DNA of 41,610 nt, from assembly GCA_900770705.1 (NCBI GenBank), contig CAAGLF010000079.1, positions 1 through 41,610 of the forward strand, written 5' to 3'. The DNA comes from Bacteroidaceae bacterium. Its GTDB lineage: Bacteria; Bacteroidota; Bacteroidia; Bacteroidales; Bacteroidaceae. Below are positions 1 through 8,543 of the stretch, piece after piece. How positions within the stretch are numbered: the first letter of the stretch is position 1; the number at the start of each line of letters is the position of its first letter. The notes under the pieces were generated by a model. It did not search any database. It had not been told where the DNA came from and worked only from the letters and a program-made list of their open reading frames with translations. The translations under genes and the position numbers were made by a program.

Positions 1-89
1 ACGGAGAAAGGCGACCTACGCGGCGTGCGAGGCGGGAATACGGCCTGCCTGCGTGGCCGGAAAGACGCCGGACGTATGTCCGCGAAAGA

Positions 90-163
90 ACCAGGGCGGA
101 AGAAAAAACTACAAGGCCCGAAATTTTTTTTTCAGGCCTTGTAGTTTTTTCTTCCGCCCTGGT
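90..163. terminator. 29-bp perfect inverted repeat downstream of the helicase gene
   Basis: Arms at 90-118 and 135-163 are perfect reverse complements, with a T-rich loop at 119-134. The arms contain the GGGCGGAAG + A-run + CTAC module that recurs between genes across this window. It lies just past the stop of the minus-strand helicase, so a terminator or transcript-end hairpin is the simplest reading. Positions 1-89 to its left hold nothing I can identify. Confidence 0.7.
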
Positions 164-211
164 AGTTCTTTCCTGATACGGCAGCCCGCAGACGCTGCGT
201 CGGGCTGGGAT

Positions 212-2527
212 TTATTCCACCACTTGGAAGCGGGCGAACTTGAGCAGGAGTTTTTTCGTTCCGGCCGACTCGAATTCCACCGTGGCGCAGCTGTTTTCCC
301 CCGTGCCCTCCAGCGCCGTCACGCGGCCGCGGCCGAAGCGCTCGTGAATAATGTACGCACCCGCGCGCAAGCCCGAAGGCAGCGGCCGGCCCTTGTCTGC
401 GCCCGCGGCAGGCGGCCCCGGGGGCGTCAGGCGGCGCAGACCGCCACTGCCGCATACAGGCGCCTCCCCCGCCGCTGCGAAACGGGGCACGAATGCCGCC
501 GCCGGGCGCTGTGCCTCCGCGACAGGCCGCGCGCCGAAGCCGCCAGGCGCCTCCTGCTCGATGTAGCGGCGGTCGATTTCGGCGAGGAAGGGACTGGGCT
601 CGAAACTTTCCATTTTTCCCCACTTGAAACGGCTGCGGGCATAGGTCAGATAGCAGCGTTGGCAGGCGCGCGTGACCGCTACGTAGAACAGTCGGCGCTC
701 TTCCTCCATCTCGCGCGGCAGATAGCGGGCGGAATCGGCCGGGAAGAGGCCGTCCTCCAGACCGGTGACAAACACTGTGTCGAATTCCAGGCCTTTGGCG
801 GCGTGTACCGTCATCAGCGACACGCGCTCTTCGGTATCCGCCTCGCCGGCCTCCGTCTCCGAGAGCAGTGCCACCTGCGAGAGATAGTCCTGCAGCGACA
901 GGAAGGCTTCACCCTGCTCCTCCAGGAGTTCCTGCTCGCGTCCGCGGATAGCTCCGAGCAGTTCGTCGAGATTCTGACGTGCCGACTCTGCCTCGACCGA
1001 CTTGTCCTTCTGCAACTCCTGTGCTATTCCGCTCTCGCACAACACCCTGTCGGCCATCAGCGAGGCCGTCTGCTCCTCCTTCTGCGCACGCCAGGCTTCC
1101 ACCATTCCGCAGAAGGCGGCCAGGCGGGCTTGTGTGGACCGCGAGAGGGCCACCCCGTACGCCTCGGGCCGGACAGCCACTTCCCAGACGGGCACGCCGC
1201 CTTCCGCAGCGGCGCCCTGCAATTTCGAGAGGGTGGTCTGGCCGATACCGCGGGCGGGATAGTTGACCACACGTCGGAAGGACTCCTCGTCGTGAAGGTT
1301 GCAAATCAGCCGGAAATAGGCAATGACGTCCTTAATCTCCTTGCGCTGATAGAAAGAGAGGCTGCCGTAGACGCGATAAGGGATGTTCTGCGCCCGCAGG
1401 GCCTCCTCGAAGCTGCGGCTTTGGGCGTTCGTGCGGTAGAGTACGGCGATGTCGCCGCAACCCACGTGGTCGTAGCGCCTGAGGCGGCGTATTTCGGCCG
1501 TTACCTTGAGTGCCTCCTCCTTGTCGGAGTAGGCGGAGAGCAGACGCAGGCGTCCGCCCTCGGTGCCGGCGGCATAGACGCGCTTTTCTATCTGCCGCGT
1601 GTTGTGGCGGATGATACAGTTGGCCGCCTCGACGATGTTCTGCGTGGAGCGGTAGTTGCACTCCAGCTTGATGAGCCGGGCCGCAGGATAGGTATGGGTA
1701 AAGTTCAGAATACCCTCGATGTCGGCGCCGCGGAAGCCGTAGATGCTCTGCGCATCGTCGCCCACGACGCAAATACAGCTGTCGGCGTCGGTCAGCAGGC
1801 GCACGATGGAATGCTGGGCATAGTTAGTGTCCTGATACTCGTCGACCAAGATATACGGGAAGCGTTCCTTGTATTTCCGGCAGATGTCGGGATGGTCGCG
1901 CAGAAGCAGGAAAGTGAAGAGAAGCAGGTCGTCGAAGTCGAGGGCATTGGCTCTGCACAGCCGTTCGCAGTAGGTACGGTATATTTCCCCCGCTTCGGGG
2001 ATGTTGGCCATCGCGTCGCGCTTGTGTATCGAGGCGTCGGCCTGATAGCCGGCGGGCAGCAGCAGGCGGTTTTTGGCCTCGGAGATACGCGCGTGGAGCA
2101 GGGAGGGCTTGTACACCTTGTCGTCGAGCTTCTTTTCCTTGACAATGGCCTTCAGCAGGGAGCGGGAGTCCGTCGTGTCGTAGATGGAGAAGTCCGGACG
2201 CAGCCCCACGGCCTCCGCTTCGCGGTGCAGAATGCGCAGGAAGACGGAGTGGAAAGTTCCCGACCACAGATGGCGCACACTCGCTTCGTCGACCAGTTCG
2301 GCGATACGGCGGTTCATCTCGCGGGCAGCCTTGTTGGTGAACGTCAGGGCCAGGATGTTCCACGGACTTACGCCGTTGTGCAGCAAATAGGCCACCTTGT
2401 AGGTCAGCACGCGGGTCTTGCCCGATCCTGCGCCCGCAATCACGAGCGAGGGACCGTCCAGATAACTGACGGCGGCACGCTGCTGTTCGTTGAGCGCCGT
2501 CTGCCAGCCGAGTTCTTCAATAGTCAT
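212..2527 (-). CDS. UvrD/PcrA-type superfamily 1 DNA helicase
   Basis: A 771-residue ATP-dependent 3'-5' DNA helicase of the UvrD/PcrA/Rep family, acting in nucleotide excision repair and replication-fork processing. Visible motifs in order: Walker A GAGSGKT at residues 32-38, the helicase II motif VDEYQDT, GDDAQSIYGFRGAD (motif III), the GLEFDTVFVTGLEDG region (motif V) and RRLFYVAVTRA (motif VI). Length fits the family. The C-terminal tail after about residue 640 is low in conservation, as is usual for PcrA-like proteins. The start at ATG 2527 leaves the normal short N-terminus before the Q motif (LNEQQRAAV). A long plus-strand open frame across it is an antisense artefact of GC-rich codon use. 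PcrA versus UvrD cannot be decided from sequence alone. Confidence 0.95.
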   Translation of the reverse strand: MTIEELGWQTALNEQQRAAVSYLDGPSLVIAGAGSGKTRVLTYKVAYLLHNGVSPWNILALTFTNKAAREMNRRIAELVDEASVRHLWSGTFHSVFLRILHREAEAVGLRPDFSIYDTTDSRSLLKAIVKEKKLDDKVYKPSLLHARISEAKNRLLLPAGYQADASIHKRDAMANIPEAGEIYRTYCERLCRANALDFDDLLLFTFLLLRDHPDICRKYKERFPYILVDEYQDTNYAQHSIVRLLTDADSCICVVGDDAQSIYGFRGADIEGILNFTHTYPAARLIKLECNYRSTQNIVEAANCIIRHNTRQIEKRVYAAGTEGGRLRLLSAYSDKEEALKVTAEIRRLRRYDHVGCGDIAVLYRTNAQSRSFEEALRAQNIPYRVYGSLSFYQRKEIKDVIAYFRLICNLHDEESFRRVVNYPARGIGQTTLSKLQGAAAEGGVPVWEVAVRPEAYGVALSRSTQARLAAFCGMVEAWRAQKEEQTASLMADRVLCESGIAQELQKDKSVEAESARQNLDELLGAIRGREQELLEEQGEAFLSLQDYLSQVALLSETEAGEADTEERVSLMTVHAAKGLEFDTVFVTGLEDGLFPADSARYLPREMEEERRLFYVAVTRACQRCYLTYARSRFKWGKMESFEPSPFLAEIDRRYIEQEAPGGFGARPVAEAQRPAAAFVPRFAAAGEAPVCGSGGLRRLTPPGPPAAGADKGRPLPSGLRAGAYIIHERFGRGRVTALEGTGENSCATVEFESAGTKKLLLKFARFQVVE

Positions 2528-2595
2528 AGCAGTTTTCGGGGTAAGATAAGTTGTAAAGTCCGCGTCCGCACCGCCGCCGGGGCAGGCGGATTTCA

Positions 2596-2690
2596 GAACT
2601 TGGGCGGAAGGAAAAATTTCCTCGGAGATAATTTTAATTTCTGCCGCAGAAATTTTTTCTATCGCCGCAGTTCTTCAGCGGCCGTCGGCA
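2596..2690. repeat. Intergenic module cluster (CTCGGAGATAA and CTGCCGCAG cores)
   Basis: The spacer between the helicase start and the lipoprotein stop carries GGGCGGAAGGAAAAA, then a CCTCGGAG core flanked by AATTT and AATTTT, then a CTGCCGCAG core flanked by AATTT and AAATTTTTT, then CGCCGCAG. The same two cores occur in the opposite order at 8466-8520 upstream of the lipid kinase. Function is unknown; the cores could form small hairpins. Confidence 0.7.
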
Positions 2691-3110
2691 CTACGCCGGG
2701 CGTTCGGCCTCCTCGCCCTTTCCACCGTTGCGGTCGTACTCCAACTTGCGCTGGTAGAAGCGCAGTTGTTGCTCCAGTTCGCGCGTACTGCGGGCCGCGG
2801 CCTCCCTGTCGGGCAACTGCGCCAGCGAGTCGAGCGCCTCACGCGTGCGCTGCAGGTGGATACTGTCCGCCAGCAGTATGGCAGTTTCGCGTGCGTCGAA
2901 GGCATAGGGAAATTGCTCGCGCAGTCGCGCCATTTGCTCGAAGGCCAGCGCGTAATGCCCCGCAGCAGCAGAGGCTCTGACCGAGTCGAGCAGCAGGGCG
3001 GCCGCCTCCTCGTGCGCTATCCGCGTGGCAGAAGCATCGGCATACTTGCCTTTGTTTCCGCAGGCGGCCAGCAGCAGGACGAGACAAGCCGGAAAGAGGA
3101 TATACTTCAT
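2691..3110 (-). CDS. Small lipoprotein with helical C-terminal region
   Basis: A 139-residue predicted lipoprotein. From ATG 3110 the protein starts MKYILF, followed by a short hydrophobic stretch and a lipobox LLAAC at about residues 15-19, so the mature protein should be lipidated on Cys and membrane anchored. The remainder is charged and helix-prone (EEAAALLLDSVRASA, LEQQLRFYQRKLEYD), with a possible coiled coil near the end. A longer open frame extends upstream but lacks a signal peptide, so the lipobox decides the start. A TAnnTTTG-type promoter core lies at 3132-3139 on this strand. No family is recognised and the role is unknown. Confidence 0.75.
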   Translation of the reverse strand: MKYILFPACLVLLLAACGNKGKYADASATRIAHEEAAALLLDSVRASAAAGHYALAFEQMARLREQFPYAFDARETAILLADSIHLQRTREALDSLAQLPDREAAARSTRELEQQLRFYQRKLEYDRNGGKGEEAERPA

Positions 3111-3131
3111 AAATAATGGGATTTTTGCGGC

Positions 3132-3169
3132 CAAAAGTACGAATAAAAAAGCAGAAAAAGTTAACTTTG
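3132..3169. promoter_or_regulatory. Divergent Bacteroidetes-type promoter cores
   Basis: TACTTTTG on the minus strand (3139-3132) faces the lipoprotein gene, and TAACTTTG on the plus strand (3162-3169) faces the tRNA nucleotidyltransferase. Both match the TAnnTTTG -7 consensus of Bacteroidetes. No clear -33 element was required for this call. Confidence 0.6.
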
Positions 3170-3200
3170 TGCCCCATAAAGCCCAAAATCCCCCGAAAAG

Positions 3201-4631
3201 ATGAGAATACCTACCCAGGAGGAACTTGCCCGGCGGCTCTCCGCCCCCGTATTCCGCGAAATCTCCGCCGCAGCGGACCAGGAGGGCTTGGAATGCTACG
3301 TAGTGGGCGGCTTTGTGCGCGACCTCTTGCTCGAACGGCCGTCGAAGGACATCGACGTGGTGGTCGTGGGCAGCGGCATAGCCCTGGCCGAAGCCTTCGC
3401 ACGGCGGCTGGGACGCGGTGTGCACCTGAGCGTCTTCCGCTCGTTCGGCACCGCGCAAGTAAAGTGGCGGCACCTCGAAGTGGAGTTCGTGGGAGCACGC
3501 CGCGAGAGCTACTCGCACGACAGCCGGAAGCCTGTCGTGGAAAACGGGACGCTTGCCGACGACCAGAACCGCCGGGATTTCACCATCAACGCCCTGGCCA
3601 TCTGCCTCAACGCCGCCAGATTCGGCGAACTCGTCGACCCTTTCGATGGTATCGCCGACCTTGAAGACGGTATCATACGCACCCCGCTCGATCCCGACGT
3701 CACCTTTTCCGACGACCCGCTACGCATGATGCGCTGCGTGCGCTTCTCGGCGCAACTGCGCTTCGACATAGACGAAGAAACCTTCGAGGCACTCGTGCGC
3801 AACAAGGAGAGAATACGCATTGTCAGCGCCGAACGCATTATCACCGAACTCAACAAAATCATGCAGACGGCCGCCCCGTCGCGCGGACTCGTGGAACTAT
3901 ACCGCTGCGGACTGCTGGAAATCATCCTTCCCGAGCTGACAGCGCTCGACAAGGTGGAGGAGCGGCAGGGCAAGAAGCACAAGAACAACTTCTTCCACAC
4001 CCTCGAGGTGCTCGACAACGTAGCTGCGAAGTCCGACAAGCTGATGCTCCGCTGGGCAGCACTGCTCCACGACATCGGAAAGCCGAAGTCAAAGCGCTGG
4101 GATGCGCTGGCAGGCTGGACTTTCCACAACCATAATTATATTGGAAGGAAGATGGTGCGCCCAATCTTCCGCAGACTCAAACTTCCCCTGGACGACAGGT
4201 TGCGCTACGTCGAGAAACTCGTCGACCTGCATATGCGCCCCATCAACATTGCCGACGACGAAGTGACCGACAGCGCCGTGAGACGCCTGCTCTTCGACGC
4301 CGCCGGCGACATTGAAGACCTGATGCTGCTTTGTGAAGCGGACATCACGAGCAAGAATGCCGGACGCAAGCAGCACTTTATGGACAACTACCGCCTCGTC
4401 CGACAGAAGTTAGTGGATATTGAGGAGAAGGATAGAATCCGCAACTTCCAACCTCCGGTCACCGGCGACGAAATAATGCAAATCTTCCACCTGCAGCCGT
4501 GTCGCGAGATAGGCATACTGAAAACGACGCTGAAGGACGCCATACTCGACGGTCTCGTACCCAACGAGCACGAACCGGCGCTGCAGTTCATCCTGCAAGA
4601 GGCAGCGAAACTGGGGCTCAAGGCGGAATAA
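3201..4631 (+). CDS. CCA-adding tRNA nucleotidyltransferase / HD-domain protein
   Basis: A 476-residue class II nucleotidyltransferase that adds or repairs the 3' CCA of tRNA (or, less likely, a poly(A) polymerase relative). The N-terminal head has YVVGGFVRD at about 34-42 and the metal-binding pair in KDIDVVVVG, then RRDFTINALA and the DDPLRMMRCVRFSAQL motif typical of the family. A C-terminal HD phosphohydrolase domain is marked by LLHDIGKP, with further His/Asp in FHNHNYIG and VDLHMRP. The ATG at 3201 is 32 bases past a TAACTTTG promoter core. It is transcribed alone and diverges from the lipoprotein gene. Confidence 0.93.
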   Translation: MRIPTQEELARRLSAPVFREISAAADQEGLECYVVGGFVRDLLLERPSKDIDVVVVGSGIALAEAFARRLGRGVHLSVFRSFGTAQVKWRHLEVEFVGARRESYSHDSRKPVVENGTLADDQNRRDFTINALAICLNAARFGELVDPFDGIADLEDGIIRTPLDPDVTFSDDPLRMMRCVRFSAQLRFDIDEETFEALVRNKERIRIVSAERIITELNKIMQTAAPSRGLVELYRCGLLEIILPELTALDKVEERQGKKHKNNFFHTLEVLDNVAAKSDKLMLRWAALLHDIGKPKSKRWDALAGWTFHNHNYIGRKMVRPIFRRLKLPLDDRLRYVEKLVDLHMRPINIADDEVTDSAVRRLLFDAAGDIEDLMLLCEADITSKNAGRKQHFMDNYRLVRQKLVDIEEKDRIRNFQPPVTGDEIMQIFHLQPCREIGILKTTLKDAILDGLVPNEHEPALQFILQEAAKLGLKAE

Positions 4632-4654
4632 GCGCCGGTGTACCCACCCCGAGA

Positions 4655-4715
4655 GACTTTCGCGGCTGTACGGGAAACTTTCTCCGCAGAGTTTTTTCGT
4701 ACTGCCGCGAAAGTC
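4655..4715. repeat. Inverted repeat of the intergenic module family
   Basis: GACTTTCGCGGC at 4655-4666 pairs with GCCGCGAAAGTC at 4704-4715, with a partly complementary interior and TTTCTCCGCAGAG + T-run inside. It sits between the tRNA nucleotidyltransferase and the acyltransferase and could terminate the former. Confidence 0.6.
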
Positions 4716-4811
4716 GTTCCCAGGTTCGAAGAAGCTGCGCCTTTGTCCGCGTCCCTGCCTTCTGCGACGTTTGAAGCCACTTCCACCGACACTTTACCTA
4801 CAATTATTAAT

Positions 4812-5944
4812 ATGCCAAACGCTATGCAAAGCCCATTTACTTTGTCTTCGGAGGAGCTACAGTCGAAAACCATCGACTTCCTGCGCTTTCCGCTCATTGT
4901 AGGTGTGATTCTGATACATACCTCACCGGCCTCCCTCGTTGTCAACGGCACCTACCAGGACGCAGTAAGCGTATATCCGGTCTACAGCACGTTATACACG
5001 CTGTGTTCGCAGATTCTGGCAAGGCTGGCCGTTCCGATTTTCTTCATCATTTCCGGTTTTTTGTTCTTCTACCACACGCCGGTCTTCGACAAAAGCGCGT
5101 ATTGGAGCAAACTCAAGAAGCGCGCCCGCACCCTGCTCGTGCCCTACCTGTTGTGGAACGCGCTCGTCATCCTCTTCTACTTCTTTGCAGAAGTGTATCT
5201 TTCCGGACTATATGGCGGGAAAGGGAAACTGGTCAGCCAATACGGGGTAAACGACTATATATATGCGTTTTACGACACGACACTTATCAACACTGGTGGG
5301 GGGGTGAAAGCAACCCTATAAACTATCCACTTTGGTTTTTGCGCGACTTAATCATCGTTGTCTGCCTCAGCCCATTGGTCTATGTCCTGATTAAGCGTTT
5401 GAAGTTTGGGCTGCTGATTGTTTTGGGCGGACTCTGGATTTCCAATTGCACTGCCGACACGCTCGGACGCAGCCTCACATCGTTTTTCTTTTTCTCCTTA
5501 GGCGCCTACTTCAGCATTTTCAGCCTCAACCTGGTGGAAAAAATGCGCAAAGTGGGGCACTATACTGCCCTACCCTTCCTCTGTTGCGCCCTTGCTTACC
5601 TGTATTGTTTCGGAGTGCCGGGCGTCCGGCCGCTTTACAATCTGAGTATTGTACTGGGAATACCGGTAGTCTTCGCCGTGACGGCACACTACATCTCGCT
5701 CGGTCGCTGGAAAATGCCCGCACTGCTCACCAAAGCGACGTTCTTCCTCTATGCCTTCCACGCCCTGCCGCTGGCCGCGCTGCAAAGACTGCTCAACAAG
5801 GTGCTGCAACCGCAGGATGACTTACTGCTATTGGCTATCTATCTACTTCTGCCGCTGCTCATCATCGCCGTGGGGCTGTCGCTGTACCAAGCGCTGCAGA
5901 AAGTCTGCCCCCGGCTCGCGGCCGTGCTCACCGGCAGCCGCTAA
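4812..5944 (+). CDS. Membrane acyltransferase (acyltransferase family 3), reading frame broken at a G7 tract
   Basis: A multi-pass acyltransferase of the OafA/WecH type, which transfers acyl groups to cell-surface sugars. The N-terminal half is read from ATG 4812 (MPNAMQ), with TIDFLRFPLIVGVILIHTS carrying the first helix and its catalytic-type His, and PIFFIISGFLFFY next. That frame stops at 5321, shortly after the G7 run at 5298-5304. The rest (NYPLWFLRDLI through VLTGSR, stop 5944) lies in another frame. One extra G (or two fewer) joins the halves into a protein of about 377 residues, normal for the family. A longer upstream open frame runs through the repeat at 4655-4715 and is not preferred. 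As assembled, the gene is OFF or mis-sequenced. Confidence 0.85.
5298..5304 (+). repeat. G7 tract inside the acyltransferase gene
   Basis: Seven G follow ACTGGT. With seven G the product ends NTGGGVKATL; with eight the frame continues into SNPINYPLWFLRDLI. It is a candidate slipped-strand phase-variation tract. Confidence 0.75.
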
Positions 5945-5973
5945 GCCTGCACTCCGGGCGTTGCGGCCTCCAA

Positions 5974-6051
5974 CTTCAGGGCCCGAAAGAAAAACTACTG
6001 CCGCTGTAGTTTTTCTTTCGGGCCCTGAAGTTTTTTCTTTCGCCGCAGTAG
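5974..6051. terminator. 25-bp perfect hairpin plus extra module between convergent genes
   Basis: Arms at 5974-5998 and 6006-6030 are perfect complements around a 7-base loop, with T runs on both strands. It is followed by another module copy (TTTCGCCGCAGTAG at 6038-6051). It lies between the plus-strand acyltransferase and the minus-strand SDR gene, so it can serve as a bidirectional terminator. Confidence 0.75.
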
Positions 6052-6088
6052 GCAGGCGCAGGCTGGTGTGCGTCTTTCCGCAGCCACG

Positions 6089-6841
6089 TCAGCGCGCTTC
6101 AATCCGCATTCTGACCCACACGCAGCGGGGTATCAGTCGCCAGAAGAGCACCAGCAAACGGTACTTCCAGTCGATGGTGAGCACCGTGCGCCGGCGTTCG
6201 AGGCCGCGGAGGATGTGGCGCGCCGTCCGGCCGGCGTCCATCAGCATGGGATAGCGGTGGTTGCCGCCCAGGAAGTCGGTGTCGACGAAGCCAGGACGTA
6301 TGTCGGTAATCGTCAGCCGGCGCAAGTGCTTCATCCCGGCCAGCTGGGTGAGGCTTTCGAGGTAGTGGCTAACATAACGTTTGGAGGCGGAATAGGCGGG
6401 AGCCACGCCCAGTCCTTTTGTGCCGGCGATACTGCTGATTACGGCGATGTGTCCGGCCTGTCCGGGGCGTGCCTCGAAATACTTGAAGGCTGCCAGCACC
6501 AGGCGGGTGCAGCCGCAGACGTTGGTGGCGGCGATGGCCAGTTCCTTTTCCTCGTTGAGCTGCGGATTCTGGAAGCCGACTCCCGCGCTGTGGAAGTAGA
6601 GATCCATTCCGCCCACGGCACCAATCAGGCGTCCGAGGCGTTCGGGAGCGTCAGGCTGCGTGACATCGATGACCTCCGTGGCCACAATGCCGGCCTCGCG
6701 GGCCTGTATTTCTTCGAGCAGGGCCTGGCGCCGGCCGGCAATGCCCACCTGCCAGCCCCGGGCGGCCAGCAACTTTGCCACGGCAAGTCCAATGCCCGAC
6801 GTGGCACCTACGACAATGGCGCGTTTCGCATTCATAAGCAA
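6089..6841 (-). CDS. Short-chain dehydrogenase/reductase, candidate 3-ketosphinganine reductase
   Basis: A 250-residue classical SDR. The N-terminal nucleotide-binding motif is GATSGIG at about 8-14; SAGVG replaces the usual NAG; the active-site set is Ser in VISSIAG with YSASK (Tyr and Lys). The C-terminal tail is hydrophobic and basic (LLVLFWRLIPRCVW), suggesting membrane association. It lies directly downstream of serine palmitoyltransferase on the same strand, which makes reduction of 3-ketosphinganine to sphinganine a reasonable inference. A terminator-like hairpin at 6870-6916 separates the two, so co-transcription is uncertain. Other lipid or sugar substrates remain possible. Confidence 0.85.
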   Translation of the reverse strand: MLMNAKRAIVVGATSGIGLAVAKLLAARGWQVGIAGRRQALLEEIQAREAGIVATEVIDVTQPDAPERLGRLIGAVGGMDLYFHSAGVGFQNPQLNEEKELAIAATNVCGCTRLVLAAFKYFEARPGQAGHIAVISSIAGTKGLGVAPAYSASKRYVSHYLESLTQLAGMKHLRRLTITDIRPGFVDTDFLGGNHRYPMLMDAGRTARHILRGLERRRTVLTIDWKYRLLVLFWRLIPRCVWVRMRIEAR

Positions 6842-6869
6842 GGTTTCTGCAGTAAAAGGGGCAAAAGAG

Positions 6870-6916
6870 AGCGAGCTACGCCCTTCCGGCCTGGCGGCCC
6901 GTCGACATAGCTCGCT
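6870..6916 (-). terminator. Hairpin after serine palmitoyltransferase
   Basis: AGCGAGCTA (6870-6878) pairs with TAGCTCGCT (6908-6916). In the direction of the minus-strand gene it is followed by CTCTTTTGCC. It may be a terminator or attenuator between the two genes. Confidence 0.55.
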
Positions 6917-6949
6917 GATAGATGGAGGGGAAGGGGCGCTTCGGCCGCC

Positions 6950-8140
6950 TTACTTGATGATATCCAGTTCCAGGAACACTTTCTTCAGTTTTTCCACGGC
7001 CCTATCCACCTGTTCCTTGGTGTGGGTGGCCATCAGTGCGACACGTACGAGCGTGTCCTGCGGGGCACAGGCGGGCGGGATGACGGGATTGATGAACACA
7101 CCTTCCTCGAAGGCGCGCATAGTGACGATGAAGGTCTTCTCGACATCGCGGACATAGAGGGGAATGATGGGACTTTCGGTGTCTCCTATCTCAAACCCTT
7201 CTTCCCCGAAGCGCTTCAGGGCGTAGCGGGTGACGTCCCAGAGGGCCTCGATGCGCCAGGTCTCCTCCTTGAGAATGTGCAGGGCTTCCTGGGCGGCGGC
7301 AGTGGCGGCCGGCGTGTTGCTGGCGGAGAAGATATAGGTGCGGCAGTTGTGGCGCAGCCAGTTGATAATGGTGCTGTCGGCCGCGATGAATCCGCCGATG
7401 CTGGCCAACGACTTGGAGAAGGTGCCCATAATGAGGTCTACCTCGTGGGTCAGTCCGAAATGGTCGCACACGCCGCGTCCCTGACGGCCGAATACGCCGA
7501 CGCCGTGTGCCTCGTCGACCATCACGGTGGCGTTGTACTTATGCTTCAGGCGGATGATCTCGGGCAAGTTGCAGAGGTCGCCTTCCATAGAGAAGACACC
7601 GTCGACCACGATGAGCTTCACCGCGTCCGGCTCGCACCGCTGCAGCTGCTTTTCGAGGTCTTCCATATCATTGTGCTTGTACTTCAGCTGGCGGGACATC
7701 GAGAGACGGCGTCCGTCGACGATACTTGCGTGGTCGCGGTCGTCACAGATAATGTAGTCGTTGCGGCCGGTGAGACAGGCAATGACGCCGCTGTTCACCG
7801 TGAAGCCGGTGGAGAAACACAGGGCTTCGTCCTTGCCGATGAATTCTGCGATTTCCTTCTCCAGCTCAACGTGCAGGTCGAGCGTACCGTTGAGGAAGCG
7901 GCTTCCGGCGCAGCCTGCGCCGTACTTGTCGAGGGCTTTCTTGGCCGCAGCTATCACGCGCTCGTCGCCGGGAAGGCCCGTATAGGCATTCGAGCCGAAC
8001 ATCAGGACGTGGTGGCCGCCCATCTCGACTTCGGTTCCCTGTTTTCCGTCAATTTCCCTGAAGTAAGGGTAAACGCCCTTTGCCATAAACTCCTGCGGCA
8101 AAGTGTACTTGGCTAATCTTTCTTGTAATAAACCACTCAT
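6950..8140 (-). CDS. spt: Serine palmitoyltransferase
   Basis: A 396-residue PLP-dependent alpha-oxoamine synthase condensing serine with an acyl-CoA to 3-ketosphinganine, the first step of sphingolipid synthesis. The PLP lysine lies in MGTFSKSLASIGG, with VDEAHGVGVFG (PLP-contacting Asp and His) and SGVIACLTGRNDYIICDDRDHAS upstream. The N-terminus (LLQERLAKYTLPQEFM, PYFREI) and the overall sequence match the Bacteroides-type SPT closely rather than BioF or Kbl, which is why I prefer SPT. Start ATG 8140; a TAACTTTG core at 8252-8245 is about 105 bases upstream. It forms a cluster with an SDR (downstream) and a divergent lipid kinase. Confidence 0.9.
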   Translation of the reverse strand: MSGLLQERLAKYTLPQEFMAKGVYPYFREIDGKQGTEVEMGGHHVLMFGSNAYTGLPGDERVIAAAKKALDKYGAGCAGSRFLNGTLDLHVELEKEIAEFIGKDEALCFSTGFTVNSGVIACLTGRNDYIICDDRDHASIVDGRRLSMSRQLKYKHNDMEDLEKQLQRCEPDAVKLIVVDGVFSMEGDLCNLPEIIRLKHKYNATVMVDEAHGVGVFGRQGRGVCDHFGLTHEVDLIMGTFSKSLASIGGFIAADSTIINWLRHNCRTYIFSASNTPAATAAAQEALHILKEETWRIEALWDVTRYALKRFGEEGFEIGDTESPIIPLYVRDVEKTFIVTMRAFEEGVFINPVIPPACAPQDTLVRVALMATHTKEQVDRAVEKLKKVFLELDIIK

Positions 8141-8244
8141 ACTTTTACAGTGTGTGTTCTTTTTACCGCAGACGACGCTTCCCCACCTCTTGAAAAAAAC
8201 ATTCGGGCCGGGGAATGCTGGCCTCTCGCGGACTAATTAGGCTG

Positions 8245-8354
8245 CAAAGTTACTAATTCTTAACCAATGTTAGCCGCTAAAGCGGAGAAAAATGCACAGA
8301 GAACCGAAAATAGTGCGATTATTATGGGTTTTATGCCCGGAAATTATATCTTTG
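8245..8354. promoter_or_regulatory. Divergent promoter region for spt and the lipid kinase
   Basis: TAACTTTG on the minus strand (8252-8245) serves spt. TATCTTTG on the plus strand (8347-8354) lies about 190 bases before the lipid kinase start. The 403-base spacer otherwise holds the module cluster at 8466-8520 and no convincing gene. Confidence 0.55.
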
Positions 8355-8465
8355 TATCCGAAAAAGCCAATTTTGGCGGCTTCAGGCAGGAAAAGCGGCC
8401 CACCGACAATAGCTGTCCGCGACCTGCGCCCGCCTCCCCACACAGGAAGCCGGAAGAACAAGCGT

Positions 8466-8520
8466 TGAAAAAAATTTTTCTGCCGCAGAAATTTTAATTT
8501 CCTCGGAGATAATTTTTCTT
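8466..8520. repeat. Intergenic modules upstream of the lipid kinase
   Basis: A CTGCCGCAG core flanked by TTTTT and AAATTTT is followed by CCTCGGAG flanked by AATTT and ATAATTTTTC. These are the same two cores as at 2610-2670, in swapped order. They lie in the 5' untranslated region of the kinase gene, so a leader role is possible. Confidence 0.65.
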
Positions 8521-8543
8521 ACCGGCCCACAACTTTCAACTGG

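Noticed and set aside
53..2980. A 975-codon plus-strand open frame
   Set aside because: It lies antisense to the helicase gene, has no recognisable domain and a composition typical of shadow frames opposite GC-rich genes.
2691..3518. A 275-codon version of the small lipoprotein
   Set aside because: The extension overlaps the divergent tRNA nucleotidyltransferase gene and both promoters; the lipoprotein signal peptide starts at 3110.
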